64,000 nt of DNA from Actinomycetes bacterium (GTDB taxonomy: Bacteria > Actinomycetota > Thermoleophilia > RBG-16-64-13), in assembly GCA_024637035.1 (NCBI GenBank), contig JAGXFW010000013.1, positions 27,203 to 91,202 of the forward strand, read 5' to 3'. How positions within the stretch are numbered: the first letter of the stretch is position 1; every line of letters starts with the position of its first letter. The notes under the pieces were generated by a model that saw only the letters and a program-made list of their open reading frames with translations, was not told where the DNA came from and did no database searches. The translations under genes were made by a program, and so were the position numbers. This document shows, in pieces, positions 44,797 to 53,767 of the stretch.

Positions 44797-45214
44797 CTGT
44801 CTCCGCTCGGTCGAAGTCGCGGGCCGATTGTATCCAAGAACAAGCCGGCCGGGTCGAGAAGCGTCGACCGAGACGACCGGTCGGGGTTGTAGTGAACAGG
44901 ACTGGCTGTGCGCTGACAAAGGAGACAGCGGCTCGTGGCCTGCACCACGTGGTGCAGGCACTGAACATGACAGACGGGCACGCGCTCGCTCGTCTCGGGC
45001 ATGACGACGTGGTCCTTCGGCGGGTAGTCACCGAACGCGAGGCGTTGTTCGGTACCCAGGCCACTGGGTTCTTGGGCGGCGTGCCCCAGCCGGGCGATCG
45101 CGTAGTGATCAGCCGGATCCCGGGTAACGGTCTGGTCGCAGGACCACTTTCCGAGGGACCAACGGGCTGATCCCTCGAGCGACGCGGACTCGAACGGGAT
45201 CACCGGCTCTTCGT
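44797..45214. other. intergenic, nothing supported
   Basis: ORFs are open on both strands (44892-45170 plus; 45203-44793 minus), but neither shows a ribosome site or a recognisable family. It contains the repeated phrase CACCACGTGGTGCAGGC. Confidence 0.4.
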
Positions 45215-45868
45215 CTACGTCCGCACCACGAAGAGCTTGACGATGTCCAGCCAGAGATCGGTCTCGGATTCGACAGTGAGGCCCGCCGCCTCGATGTTCG
45301 TGCGGGTCCGCCGGTCGATGTTGGCGCCCATCATGGGCCGCACCAGAGGACTCAGGGCTCGCATCGCCGGACGGACCACCGGCATGTCGGAGAGGACGTG
45401 CTCGAGGAAGACCGCTTTGCCCGCAGGTCGGAGCACGCGTCGGATCTCCTCGAAGCCCTTCACCGGATCGGGCACGGAGCAGAAGACGAAGGTGGTGACG
45501 ACGGTATCGAACGCGTTGTCGGGGAAGGCGAGCCGCTGGACGTCCATCTCGCGCAGATCGACCTCGGCCCGGGTGTTGTCGGCCAGCGTGCGGGCGTGAC
45601 GCAGCATGCCGGGGCTCAGGTCGACGGCGACTACGCGAGCATCCTGGGGGTAGAACGGGATGTTCTTACCGGTCCCGACGCCCACCTCGAGGATCTCCCG
45701 GCCCTCCGCGAGCGACCACACGCGCTGCCGCCAGGCCTGGAAGGCCCGCCGCTCGGCCGCCCACTCCATGACGTTGTAGTAGCGGGAGAGGCGGTCGTAG
45801 CGTCGACGGGTTTGAGCGGTGGCGTGGTCGCCAGGTCTTTCGTGCATCGCAGGTGAGCCTGTGTTCAT
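45215..45868 (-). CDS. class I SAM-dependent methyltransferase (UbiE-like)
   Basis: 217 residues. SAM-binding motif ILEVGVGTGKNIPFYP, acidic loop VVAVDLSPGML, motif III-type AFDTVVTTFVFCSVPDP and LRPAGKAVFLEHV. Resembles membrane-lipid or quinone methyltransferases. Two ATGs (45868, 45847) are possible starts. Confidence 0.85.
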   Translation of the reverse strand: MNTGSPAMHERPGDHATAQTRRRYDRLSRYYNVMEWAAERRAFQAWRQRVWSLAEGREILEVGVGTGKNIPFYPQDARVVAVDLSPGMLRHARTLADNTRAEVDLREMDVQRLAFPDNAFDTVVTTFVFCSVPDPVKGFEEIRRVLRPAGKAVFLEHVLSDMPVVRPAMRALSPLVRPMMGANIDRRTRTNIEAAGLTVESETDLWLDIVKLFVVRT

Positions 45869-45895
45869 GAGCAGTCGGATCTATCCGAGGCGAAA

Positions 45896-46279
45896 CTAGC
45901 CCAGATCAGTCTTCCTGGCCAGGTACTCGTCTCGATCGATCTCGCCGCGCGCGTAGCGTTCGTTCAGGATGGCGAGAGCGCCTGTCTGTGGCGCAGCGGT
46001 CTGCGCGGGGAACGAGGGCCCGCCGTAGGGCGCTTGTCCGCCTTGGACCCCGTACTGCTGGAGGCCCGGCTGGCCATATACGGAAGGCGGCGGCGCATGC
46101 TGCGACCCGCGGTTGCGGGTGGCCTCCACCACCGCCCAGACGATCACACCCAGGATCAATAGGGGGATCAACCCCATCAAACCGAATCCCATCAGAAGAC
46201 CTCCGATATCTCCAAAGCCGCCGCCCAGTCCACCCAGGCCACCGCCCAATCCACCCATCATTCCGCCGCCGCCCATCAT
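45896..46279 (-). CDS. SHOCT-domain membrane protein
   Basis: 127 residues: Gly/Met-rich N-terminus, one or two membrane segments (FGLMGLIPLLILGVIVWAVVE), Gln/Pro-rich linker, and a C-terminal SHOCT helix pair (LAILNERYARGEIDRDEYLARK). SHOCT proteins are short oligomerisation modules of unclear role. GGGAGGAC upstream. Confidence 0.8.
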   Translation of the reverse strand: MMGGGGMMGGLGGGLGGLGGGFGDIGGLLMGFGLMGLIPLLILGVIVWAVVEATRNRGSQHAPPPSVYGQPGLQQYGVQGGQAPYGGPSFPAQTAAPQTGALAILNERYARGEIDRDEYLARKTDLG

Positions 46280-46482
46280 GATCGGCCGTCCTCCCTTCGC
46301 GCCGATAGCACGGCGCCACGTCCAGCTCGAGTTGACTCGATATCGGCCGCCTCGAGCGAGTTCTTGTTTCCTTCCTCGTCACTATCGCAGACGGGTGTGA
46401 AGGGGACGTAAAGGGTGGTGGACGTGGGGAGGGCGGGCGGCTTCGCCCAATCAACGGCCGTGTTCCCCGCCCGCCCGGGGAA

Positions 46483-46593
46483 CTACGTGGTCTCAGCGCG
46501 CAGAGCGGCCAGCCGCGCTTCCACCTCGGCGTTCTCGATCTCGTTCTCCAAGCCTTCGAGCTGCGCGTGCCGGTCGATTCTCCCGTGCCCCAT
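46483..46593 (-). pseudogene. C-terminal part of a frameshifted helical protein
   Basis: 36 codons (GRIDRHAQLEGLENEIENAEVEARLAALRAETT). Upstream in another minus frame lies VVDESVPQQRFILWKIRGL and YSIKLDE (46720-46600), so one gene has probably been split by a frameshift near 46595. The upstream half is part of repeat C. Confidence 0.4.
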
Positions 46594-46650
46594 TCATCGA
46601 GCTTGATCGAATAATGGAGTTGTATCGGGATGTCTGTCTCGGGAGGGACA

Positions 46651-46761
46651 AGCCCCCGGATCTTCCACAGGATGAATCTCTGTTGTGGGACCGACTCGTC
46701 CACAACGAGGGACACAGGAACAAGTGCTAGCGCGCCCCGCTCTCTCACCGAGCCGGGAAAG
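46651..46761. repeat. dispersed repeat C, copy 1
   Basis: About 111 bp nearly identical to 53217-53328, containing CGGATCTTCCACAGGATGAA. On the minus strand it encodes VPQQRFILWKIRGL. Confidence 0.82.
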
Positions 46762-46770
46762 CAACCGAGT

Positions 46771-46928
46771 GGTCCGCTTTCTCCCTTGGCCTCTTTTCCC
46801 GACCACCGATGCAGGTAGCCACCCAGATCTCGAAAGGCCAGGAAGATACCTTCCGTGAACGCGGAGACATACTCCCGATGTCAGATCAGACTGATTGGAT
46901 CTACGGGAGAAGGATCGGGGAGTGAGGC
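46771..46928. repeat. dispersed repeat B, copy 2
   Basis: Matches 32165-32320 and 52044-52199. Followed at 46988-47022 by the GTACGTCTCA...AGCCTCGA block also found after copy 1, then an IS3 end relic. Confidence 0.8.
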
Positions 46929-47060
46929 AGATCCGAATGCAGCCGGCTTCCCGATCACCAGGGTCATGACGTTCTTGCCAAGAACGGGTACGTCTCAATG
47001 ATCAACTCGAGCCTCGAGGCCGCCGAGAAGTCGCCGCCCACTGGAACGTGTACCCGCTCT

Positions 47061-47177
47061 CATTCTCCAGGACCATCCGACAAGCCCGCTCTCTGACCGC
47101 ACATGGTTACCTCTTCTGTGTGCTCATGACTCCACCCGCCCAAGAGATGGAGTCTCCGGGAAAGGCGGGGCGGTTCA
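47061..47177. mobile_element. relic of IS3-family end
   Basis: Corresponds to the orfA end and inverted repeat of the complete element (33605-33721), ending GGGGCGGTTCA. The rest of the IS is gone. Abuts the truncated att copy. Confidence 0.72.
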
Positions 47178-47202
47178 GGGCTTTTCTTTTTGGAAGTAAT
47201 GG
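47178..47202 (+). repeat. truncated third att copy (right end of island 2)
   Basis: GGGCTTTTCTTTTTGGAAGTAATGG, the terminator 3' arm and tail of the att repeat, one base different. Its 5' part was removed by the adjoining IS end. Directly followed by another repeat A. Confidence 0.65.
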
Positions 47203-47402
47203 TCCGAATGTGGCCTTGCCCGCAAGCTGCCCACGAAAATCCGTCCACTTTGGTCTCTGCCCGTATTGCTTCGTCCATCTTGAGCACGCGACGAGGTAGT
47301 TTCGGGGACGGGGCAGAGGCACGAGGTCGGGCTGACCGTCGGGGGAGGGGGAGGGGGTGCCCCCTCCGGAATCGGTGCAACTGTGCAACCGTCCGCGGAG
47401 CG
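47203..47402 (+). repeat. dispersed repeat A, proximal half, copy 3
   Basis: Matches 41137-41340 (arm-type unit GCTGCCCACGAAAATCCG, then GTGCAACCGTCCG). It stops abruptly at 47402 where an Rhs fragment starts, so the promoter module is lost. Confidence 0.72.
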
Positions 47403-47474
47403 CCTACACCTACGACGCCGCCGGACAGCGCACGAAGTCCACCGTCACCGTCTCCGGGCAGGAGACCGACCCCG
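47403..47474 (+). pseudogene. Rhs YD-repeat fragment
   Basis: Reads AYTYDAAGQRTKSTVTVSG, one YD repeat similar to the block at 37675 of the Rhs gene. It joins an HsdR fragment at about 47475, another sign of recombination between islands. Confidence 0.6.
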
Positions 47475-48120
47475 ACACAAGCTGCACGACCTGAAGGCCT
47501 CACTCGATGCCTATCAGGTCTACACGGACGCGCAGATCGACGAGCTGGTGCACCTGTACCTCGACGGCGCGGACCGCGACCGGCTCGACCCCATCCTCGA
47601 CGCGTGCGTAGCCGTCTACAAGGAGGACCTCGACGAAGACGGCCAGGTGGACTTCAAGGGCAAGGCCAAAGCCTTCCTTCGCACCTACGGTTTCCTCGCC
47701 CAGGTGCTCCCGTATAGGAGTGCCGAGTGGGAGAAGCTCTCCATCTTCTTGAACTTCCTCGTCTCAAAGCTGCCGGCGCCAGTAGAGGAGGACCTCTCCA
47801 AAGGCATACTCGAATCGATCGACATGGACAGCTATCGCGTCGAGAAGCAGGCGGTCATGCGGATTCAGCTCCCAGACGCGGATGCTGAGATCGACCCGAC
47901 ACCGACGAGCGCGGGCGGGTGGAAGCCGGAGCCCGAGCTTGATCGCCTCTCCAATATCCTAAAGACCTTCAACGACCAGTTCGGCAACGTCCCCTGGGAA
48001 GACACCGACCGGGTACACAAGCTGATCACAGAAGATATCCCGGCCCGCGTGTCCGTCGTAGACAACGAATCATTTCGGCGCTGGCTGACGGACATGGTGT
48101 TCGCGCAGACGTATGCGTAG
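47475..48120 (+). pseudogene. C-terminal fragment of type I restriction subunit HsdR with internal deletion
   Basis: KLHDLKASLDAYQVY, DRLDPILDACVAVYKE, DGQVDFKGKAKAFLRTYGFL and EEDLSKGILESIDMDSYRVEKQ are diagnostic of the HsdR C-terminal region. The nuclease and helicase domains are missing. Near the end, RVHKLITEDIPARVS jumps directly to NESFRRWLTDMVF, so about 50 residues have been deleted in frame. No HsdM/HsdS remain. Confidence 0.8.
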
Positions 48121-48325
48121 GTTGCGTTTGAATGCCACCCAACCGGCACGTCGGGCGGGCCTTGGTCGGCCGAGCGGCTTGGTCTCTACCGGAAGGGGGG
48201 CTGCAGTCGGGGCACGAGAGAGCGCGGTGTGTGCCGCAATCCGCTCCAGGTGAGGTTCGCGACACAAGCACGGGCAACAAGCACGGGCACACCATGACGA
48301 GCCGGCCGCTGATGCGATCCCCTTC

Positions 48326-49015
48326 TCATCCGCGCACCGGGCATACCGGCAGGCTATCCGCCGCTTCGGCCAGAGCCATGTGCCCCTCCCGCCCGATGGC
48401 TACCATCACGTCCCCCTCCTGGATCCGGTAGTCGGGGCCGGGCAAGAAGACGAACGTGGGCTCCTTCTCGCGCCGGACCGCAAGAACGAACAGATCAAGG
48501 CAGCGGCGAAGGTCAAGCTCGGCCAGGGTGTGTCCCTGGCACAGGGGTGGAAGGATCATGTCCCGCACGAGATAGTCCCCGTGCAAGGGAACAAAGTCGA
48601 GCAGGTTCGGGTTCAACATGCGGGCCGCCACGCGTCGGGCGGTCTCCCGTTCGGGAAAGACCACCTCCTCAGCTCCCATGAGCTCCAGGATCCGGCCATG
48701 GCTCTCGGAGATGGCCTTCACTCGGATCACGGGCACGCCAAGCTGCTTCAAGTGGAGTGTCGCCAGAATGCTCGACTCCATGTTGCCGCCCGTGCTCACC
48801 ACGACTTCGTCGAACTTGTCCGAGATCACGGACCGAAGGGCGGCGGCATCCCGGGCGTCCAAGCATACGGAGAGCTGGACAAAGTCGGCCATCTCATCCA
48901 CGAGGGCCTGATCCACGTCGATCGCGAGAACCTCGGCTTCCTTGGCCAGCGAGCGTGCAAGCTCGCCCCCGAACTGACCGAGCCCGATAACAGCGATATG
49001 TCGTCGTCGACTCAT
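48326..49015 (-). CDS. ktrA: KtrA/TrkA-type potassium uptake regulatory subunit
   Basis: 229 residues: RCK_N Rossmann domain (AVIGLGQFGGELARSLA, then LAIDVD) and RCK_C domain at the end (QEGDVMVAIGRE). Gates the KtrB channel in response to nucleotides. The ATG overlaps the ktrB stop (ATGA); the track ORF starts too far upstream. Confidence 0.92.
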   Translation of the reverse strand: MSRRRHIAVIGLGQFGGELARSLAKEAEVLAIDVDQALVDEMADFVQLSVCLDARDAAALRSVISDKFDEVVVSTGGNMESSILATLHLKQLGVPVIRVKAISESHGRILELMGAEEVVFPERETARRVAARMLNPNLLDFVPLHGDYLVRDMILPPLCQGHTLAELDLRRCLDLFVLAVRREKEPTFVFLPGPDYRIQEGDVMVAIGREGHMALAEAADSLPVCPVRG

Positions 49016-50382
49016 CCGATGAGCACTCTCCCGGTGGCGTGGTGGACTCGGGCAGGCTGGGCGCGAAACGCCCAGGAGGCGAGAAGAAGTGGCCCCAGCC
49101 GGCCCACGAACATGGTGACAATGATCCAAAGACGCGAGGCTGTCGAAAGCTCTGGCGTGACGCCGGTCGAGAGCCCCACCGTGGCAAAGGCTGATATCTG
49201 CTCGAAGAGAAGGTCAAGGAGGGCGAACTCAGTTTCCTTCTCCAAGACCAAGAGCAGCAGCACCCCCACGAAGTTCCACAGCACGGCCAGGTTGATGAGC
49301 AAAAGCGCCCGGCGCACCACATCCGGTGGGATAGCCCGCTTGAGAATGACCACTTCTTCCCGCTTCCGAACAGCGGACCAGACATCGGCGAGCCAGATGG
49401 CAAGAGTAGTGGTCTTTATGCCCCCCGCTGTGGAAGCTGGAGAGCCGCCCACGAACATGAGGGCGATGAGAAGCACGAGCGAGGCTACGGGAAGAGCTCC
49501 GATGGCCACGGTGTTGAAGCCGGCCGTCCGGGCCGTTACCGATTGGAAGAGGGCCTCCCCCACCTTCTCGATGGCACCGGCCTCAGTTGGGGTACCGGTG
49601 GCAAGCAGGAAGCCGGCCCCGCTCAGGATCAAGACACCCGAGACGATGAACACCAGACGCGAATGAAGGCCGAAGTGGCACCCGGAGCGTCCCCGTGTAC
49701 GTACGAGGTTCCGGCCGCACTCAAGAAGCTCCACCAGAACGATTCCGCCCAAGCCACCGAGGACAATGAGCGCCATGATCGTGAACAGCACCAAGGGTTG
49801 GTCCGCAAAGCCGATCAGACTGTCGGAGTAGGTGGAAAACCCGGCATTGTTGAAGGCGGAAACGCTCTGGAACAGCGCCGGAAAGATACTGCCGCCCTCG
49901 GCCCCGCTCAGCACGATTCCGAAGGCCAGGATAATGGCCCCAGCAAGCTCGGCCACGAGCGTCACGAGCAGAATCCTGCGAAAGAGCAGGCGAAACTCGG
50001 CGGCGGCGTTTCGCTGGAATACGGAGTTATGCAGGGCAGCCTCGGAGCGCAGCGAGAGTCTTCTGCCGAGCAGGCGATAGATGAAGGCGGCTCCGGTCAT
50101 GACGCCAAGCCCGCCGACCTGGATGAGAGCAAGGACGATGATCTGTCCGAACGTCGAGTAATAGACGGGGAAGTCAACCACGATGAGACCGGTGACGCAG
50201 ACGGCCGAGGTGCTGGTGAAGAGGGCCGTCACGAAATCCATATCCTCACCGGTCCTCGCCCAGGGCAACAGCAGAAGCAGCGACCCGACGAGGATCACGA
50301 GCGCAAAGCCACCCACGACGAGGCTCTCGGGGGAAGAAGAGAGAGAGCGGCCTACCAGGCGGAGGTGTCGCCAACGGCTCAT
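49012..50382 (-). CDS. ktrB: KtrB/TrkH-type potassium transporter
   Basis: About 456 residues, eight M1-P-M2-type segments with four pore loops: TSTSAVCVTGL, SAFNNAGFS, VTARTAGFN and ISAFATVGLS. The third loop has the usual sequence for K+/Na+ transporters of this family. The ATG at 50382 (GGGAG upstream) is preferred over the TTG at 50436. Operon with ktrA. Confidence 0.9.
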   Translation of the reverse strand: MSRWRHLRLVGRSLSSSPESLVVGGFALVILVGSLLLLLPWARTGEDMDFVTALFTSTSAVCVTGLIVVDFPVYYSTFGQIIVLALIQVGGLGVMTGAAFIYRLLGRRLSLRSEAALHNSVFQRNAAAEFRLLFRRILLVTLVAELAGAIILAFGIVLSGAEGGSIFPALFQSVSAFNNAGFSTYSDSLIGFADQPLVLFTIMALIVLGGLGGIVLVELLECGRNLVRTRGRSGCHFGLHSRLVFIVSGVLILSGAGFLLATGTPTEAGAIEKVGEALFQSVTARTAGFNTVAIGALPVASLVLLIALMFVGGSPASTAGGIKTTTLAIWLADVWSAVRKREEVVILKRAIPPDVVRRALLLINLAVLWNFVGVLLLLVLEKETEFALLDLLFEQISAFATVGLSTGVTPELSTASRLWIIVTMFVGRLGPLLLASWAFRAQPARVHHATGRVLIG

Positions 50383-50500
50383 TTGCTCCCTGTTGATGCG
50401 CGCACTCCGACGTTCTCCTAGCTTGTACGACTCCAACCCCGCGGCCGCTCTCAGGATATCGTATCCGCCTCGCTGCCGCTTCCGGCCTACCGGCAGCGTT

Positions 50501-50698
50501 GCCGGTAGGCCGCATCATCGACTACCTGTGCAGCGTGGCGCACCTCCAGGAGATCGATCACATCCGGTTCCTGAGAAGGATCGGAGGTTCATCGTGAGCA
50601 CCATCAGTCTGTGTTTGCCGGAGTCGCTCCACAAGAAGGTGCGGGAGTTCGCGGAGGCGGAGCACGTCTCCATCTGTGTTCGATACTCCAAGAGTTGA
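50501..50698 (+). pseudogene. relic of PIN-type toxin end and RHH antitoxin start
   Basis: One frame reads VGRIIDYLCSVAHLQEIDHIRFLR, like the C-terminal region of PIN-family toxins. Then a GTG at 50594 begins VSTISLCLPESLHKKVREFAEAEHVSI, the ribbon-helix-helix antitoxin N-terminus, which breaks off into unrelated residues at its stop. Both partners are truncated. Confidence 0.5.
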
Positions 50699-50853
50699 CC
50701 CTACTGTTTCCCCTGCCGGGTCCGAGCGATAGGCTCAGACAGCTCGGGGGATCGGGGATGGCTGAAAGTTGAGTGCCACCTTCACAAGCGAGTCCTGTAG
50801 CGTCAGCCCCGTCCAGAGGGGCGCCGCGTACAGGGGAAGGGCATGTGCTGAAG

Positions 50854-50931
50854 ATGGTCGACGTGGAGTACATCAAGAAGCGTCACGACGAGGGATGGGG
50901 GATCCGCAAGATCGCCCGCCGACACGGTTGA
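50854..50931 (+). pseudogene. IS21-family IstA N-terminal remnant
   Basis: 25 codons MVDVEYIKKRHDEGWGIRKIARRHG, the helix-turn-helix start of IS21 transposases. The remaining about 400 codons are missing. Bases 50932-51067 hold nothing recognisable. Confidence 0.55.
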
Positions 50932-51067
50932 CCCGCTGGGCCCGACGTGACGATGCGACGGGCGAACAGGAGTAATGCCCGGCGACGCACACGCCGTGTC
51001 TATGGTGTGCATCGCCGCGCCGCCGTCTCCGACCGACGTACCTGAGTACTCCGCGGTGATCGGCGCG

Positions 51068-51811
51068 CTAGACGGCCAGCGTGCTCCGGCATCCAGGGTA
51101 GGTCGAGCATCCCCAGAAGGGCCCATGACGCCCAGAACGACGAAGCATGGATGAGCCGCAACGGGGGCAGGTAGGCGAAGCGGCTGACGCGGGCTCCGGT
51201 TCCGCCTGGGGATCTGCCGCCGCTACCAGGGGAGGGGGAGCCGGGCTTCCGTGATTCAGGAGTTCCCGAGCCAGCCGGGCGCGACCCCACAATTCGATCC
51301 CGTTGCTCGCCGCCAGACGGACAGCTTGGTCGGTGAAGTCACCGGAGGCGATGACCGCCGCCTTGTCGGCTCGGTAGTGCGCTTTGGCGGCCGCTATCTC
51401 TTGTACAGCCCGGACCCCCACCTTCCGCGTACGCCAGTGCTTGGCCTGGACTGCGGTCTTGGTGCCGTCCCGTTCCAGGATAAGGTCAGCTCCGAAGTCC
51501 GCGCCGTTCGGGGTGAGCGTGATCCGGTAGCCCTTGTCCCGTAGGCGCACCTGTAGGAATTCCTCGAACTGCTCGCCGTTCATGTGGTCCAGATCGCCCA
51601 AACCTGCTGCGTGTAGCCGCGCTTCGCGCTGGCGGCGGAGAAGGTAGAGACCGCCGACCGTCAGCATCAAGACGACGAGGCCCATCAAGAACCCAGCGAG
51701 AAGCGAGTGGTAGCGAAGCCAGCCGTAAGCGAATGCGAAAAGGGTAAGAGCGTACGCCACATCCCCGATGCTCGCCACTTGTCGTTCCCTCTGCTTGCGA
51801 GTCTGCACCAT
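51068..51811 (-). CDS. Mrr-like restriction endonuclease with membrane helices and zinc finger
   Basis: 247 residues: two N-terminal membrane segments, an Mrr-type PD-(D/E)xK domain (MNGEQFEEFLQVRL, NGADFGADLILERDGTKTAVQAKHW, then VGVRAVQEIAAAKAHY), and a C-terminal topoisomerase-type zinc finger (CPRCGSSMLRRSGRHGPFWGCSTYPGC). Catalytic D and QxK are intact. AAGGAGA upstream of the ATG. May cut foreign or methylated DNA at the membrane, or have a non-defence role. Confidence 0.85.
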   Translation of the reverse strand: MVQTRKQRERQVASIGDVAYALTLFAFAYGWLRYHSLLAGFLMGLVVLMLTVGGLYLLRRQREARLHAAGLGDLDHMNGEQFEEFLQVRLRDKGYRITLTPNGADFGADLILERDGTKTAVQAKHWRTRKVGVRAVQEIAAAKAHYRADKAAVIASGDFTDQAVRLAASNGIELWGRARLARELLNHGSPAPPPLVAAADPQAEPEPASAASPTCPRCGSSMLRRSGRHGPFWGCSTYPGCRSTLAV

Positions 51812-52043
51812 TGTGGGATCGTCTCCTTCCTTCGCCTTCCCTCCAATCGACCCGGAAGCGCTCGGGCTTGAGCGTTACGCAGGCGCTCAGGGGGCGGGCC
51901 CGGGGAGCAGTGTCTGGTGAAACGAAGGACGGTCGTTGGGGGCTATGCAGGAGTCGACCGATCCTCGGGCCGAAGGGGAGCCCCCTGGATGTGCGCGGCG
52001 GATATAAGGCTGTCATTGTGCTGGCCACACTGTCCCCGCATGG

Positions 52044-52199
52044 AGCCGCTTTCTCCCTTGGCCGCTCTTCTCAACTACCTGTGCATGTGCCACCCAGATC
52101 TCCTGAGGCCAGGAAGATACCTTCCGTGAACGCGGAGACATATCCCCGATGTCAGACCTGACTGATTTGGTCTACGGGAGGGAGATCGGGGAGTGAGGC
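52044..52199. repeat. dispersed repeat B, copy 3
   Basis: Third copy of the 155-bp repeat. Not followed by an IS end. The surrounding 51812-52336 region otherwise holds no gene. Confidence 0.8.
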
Positions 52200-52336
52200 G
52201 AGCACCATTCTGCGATAGTGTTCGTTCCCAACAGGAGAGTAAAGGTGGAGGGCGACACTGGCCTGGGGATGGCGGCTGCAGATCCGGGGTGTGATGCGAT
52301 GATATGTTCACTGAAAACGCGAGGCAAGGGGGCGTG

Positions 52337-52426
52337 ATGGCCAAGAAGAAGAAGCCCAAGGCGCCGGCCGTAGACCCGATCACCGGGAAGAGTAAGCCCC
52401 ATAAGAAGAAGTCCAGAGGGAAGTGA
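52337..52426 (+). CDS. 29-aa lysine-rich small protein
   Basis: MAKKKKPKAPAVDPITGKSK and a KKKSRGK end. AAGGGGG lies eight bases upstream. Such short basic peptides occur in many bacteria and may bind nucleic acid; function unknown. Confidence 0.4.
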   Translation: MAKKKKPKAPAVDPITGKSKPHKKKSRGK

Positions 52427-52520
52427 GGCTGACTACTGAGTCTCGCCGCTCGTGACGAGGTGCACGACGGGCCGAGTCCCCGAGGCGTGGGCGTAGACGG
52501 CTGCTGAGCGGAGGAGCCGA

Positions 52521-53162
52521 ATGAGACATCGGTATGTCGTCATGACCACCCTGGCAGGCGCGGGGGCTGCCTACATGCTTCTTGCGAGGCCCTGGCATCT
52601 GCGGTGGGGCGCGACCGACCAGGAGTCCTGCGGGCCTCTGCCCGGCGATGACCTCCTCGCGAACCCCGACCTTTCCGCCACCCGAGCCATCACTGTTCGC
52701 GCCTCGCCCGATGAGGTCTGGCCGTGGATCGCGCAGCTAGGGCAGGGTCGGGGCGGGCTCTACAGCTATGACTTCCTCGAGAACCTCATCGGCTGCAGAA
52801 TCCACAGCGCGAATCGCATCGTGCCCGAGTGGCAGACGCTCGAGGTCGGAGACCAGGTCAAGCTCCATCCGGAGGTGCCGCTCGAAGTGGCCGTCGTCGA
52901 GCCGAGGGGAGCACTCGTTGTCCGCGGCGGGGTTCCGATGGGGAATACCCCGCCTCCCTATGACTTTACCTGGGCCTTCGTGCTCCGAGAGCAGCCGGAC
53001 GGGACGACCAGGCTTCTGGTCAGGGAGCGCTATGCGTACACGAAAAAGTGGGCGCCGCTCCTGGTCGAGCCCGTTGAGGCGATCAGCTTCGTGATGAGCC
53101 AGAAGATGCTCCGTGGTATCAAGAGCCGAGCCGAAAGCACCACTGTGCTCCCCGTGGGGTGA
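52521..53162 (+). CDS. SRPBCC-family protein
   Basis: 213 residues: N-terminal hydrophobic helix (VVMTTLAGAGAAYMLLA), then a START/SRPBCC-like domain with ATRAITVRASPDEVWPWIAQLGQGRGGLYSYDFLENL. Family members bind hydrophobic ligands. GGAGGAGCC precedes the ATG. No partners are evident. Confidence 0.8.
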   Translation: MRHRYVVMTTLAGAGAAYMLLARPWHLRWGATDQESCGPLPGDDLLANPDLSATRAITVRASPDEVWPWIAQLGQGRGGLYSYDFLENLIGCRIHSANRIVPEWQTLEVGDQVKLHPEVPLEVAVVEPRGALVVRGGVPMGNTPPPYDFTWAFVLREQPDGTTRLLVRERYAYTKKWAPLLVEPVEAISFVMSQKMLRGIKSRAESTTVLPVG

Positions 53163-53216
53163 CCAACAGCGAACCGATGGTAGGCTAAGCGCGCAATGCT
53201 CGCCTGGGTTGCCTTC

Positions 53217-53328
53217 AGCCCCCGGATCTTCCACAGGATGAATCTCTGTTGTGGGACCGACTCGTCCAGAACGAGGGACACAGGAACACGTGCTAACGCG
53301 GTCTCGCTCTCTCATCGAGCCGGGAAAG
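53217..53328. repeat. dispersed repeat C, copy 2
   Basis: Nearly identical to 46651-46761; followed by an IS3 end relic, as copy 1 is followed by repeat B and an IS3 relic. Confidence 0.82.
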
Positions 53329-53331
53329 CTC

Positions 53332-53445
53332 GAGGACCATCTGAACAGCCCGCCTCCCTGACCTCACGGGGTTGCGCTTTGATGTGTGTGCTCATGACTC
53401 CATCCTCTCAAAGGTTGGAGTCTCTGGGGAAGGCGGAGCGGTTCG
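53332..53445. mobile_element. relic of IS3-family end, second
   Basis: Matches the orfA end of the complete IS (TGACTCCATCCTCTCAAAGG and GCGGAGCGGTTCG). Last base of the inverted repeat has mutated. Confidence 0.7.
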
Positions 53446-53563
53446 CTCGCTGGGCCGCGCTGCAGAGCGTCATGGGACGTTCACCGGTTCGCGCTCTTGC
53501 CGGATGAGGAGCGGGTCGCCCGGGTCGCTGCTAGCCGGTGACCCGCTCTCGGCCGAAAGGTAG

Positions 53564-53597
53564 TAGACTGTTGGCACTCCCTGGCTGAGAGTGCCAG
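53564..53597 (+). promoter_or_regulatory. CIRCE operator (HrcA site) with -10 element
   Basis: TTGGCACTC-N9-GAGTGCCAG at 53571-53597, matching the CIRCE consensus TTAGCACTC-N9-GAGTGCTAA with two compensating changes that keep the arms nearly perfect. TAGACT just before it (53564-53569) may be the -10. CIRCE normally controls groE, dnaK or hrcA; none is in the window, and the next gene is the PhnW-like one 170 bases downstream. Confidence 0.78.
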
Positions 53598-53767
53598 CGA
53601 GAACGTGGGCATGAGTCTCTTTGGCGAGACTCTTCGCCGCCCGCCAAGCTTGCGAAGACTCCGGCACGTATCGGGCCCAGCGCACAGATGCTGCGATGGC
53701 TCACTTCTGCTTTGATCAACCGAAGGCGTCCGTTTGCGAACGCTACGAATGTCAGGACACACATTTC

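Noticed and set aside
44892-45170. 92-aa ORF in an intergenic region
   Set aside because: No ribosome site, no family, and an equally long ORF on the other strand.
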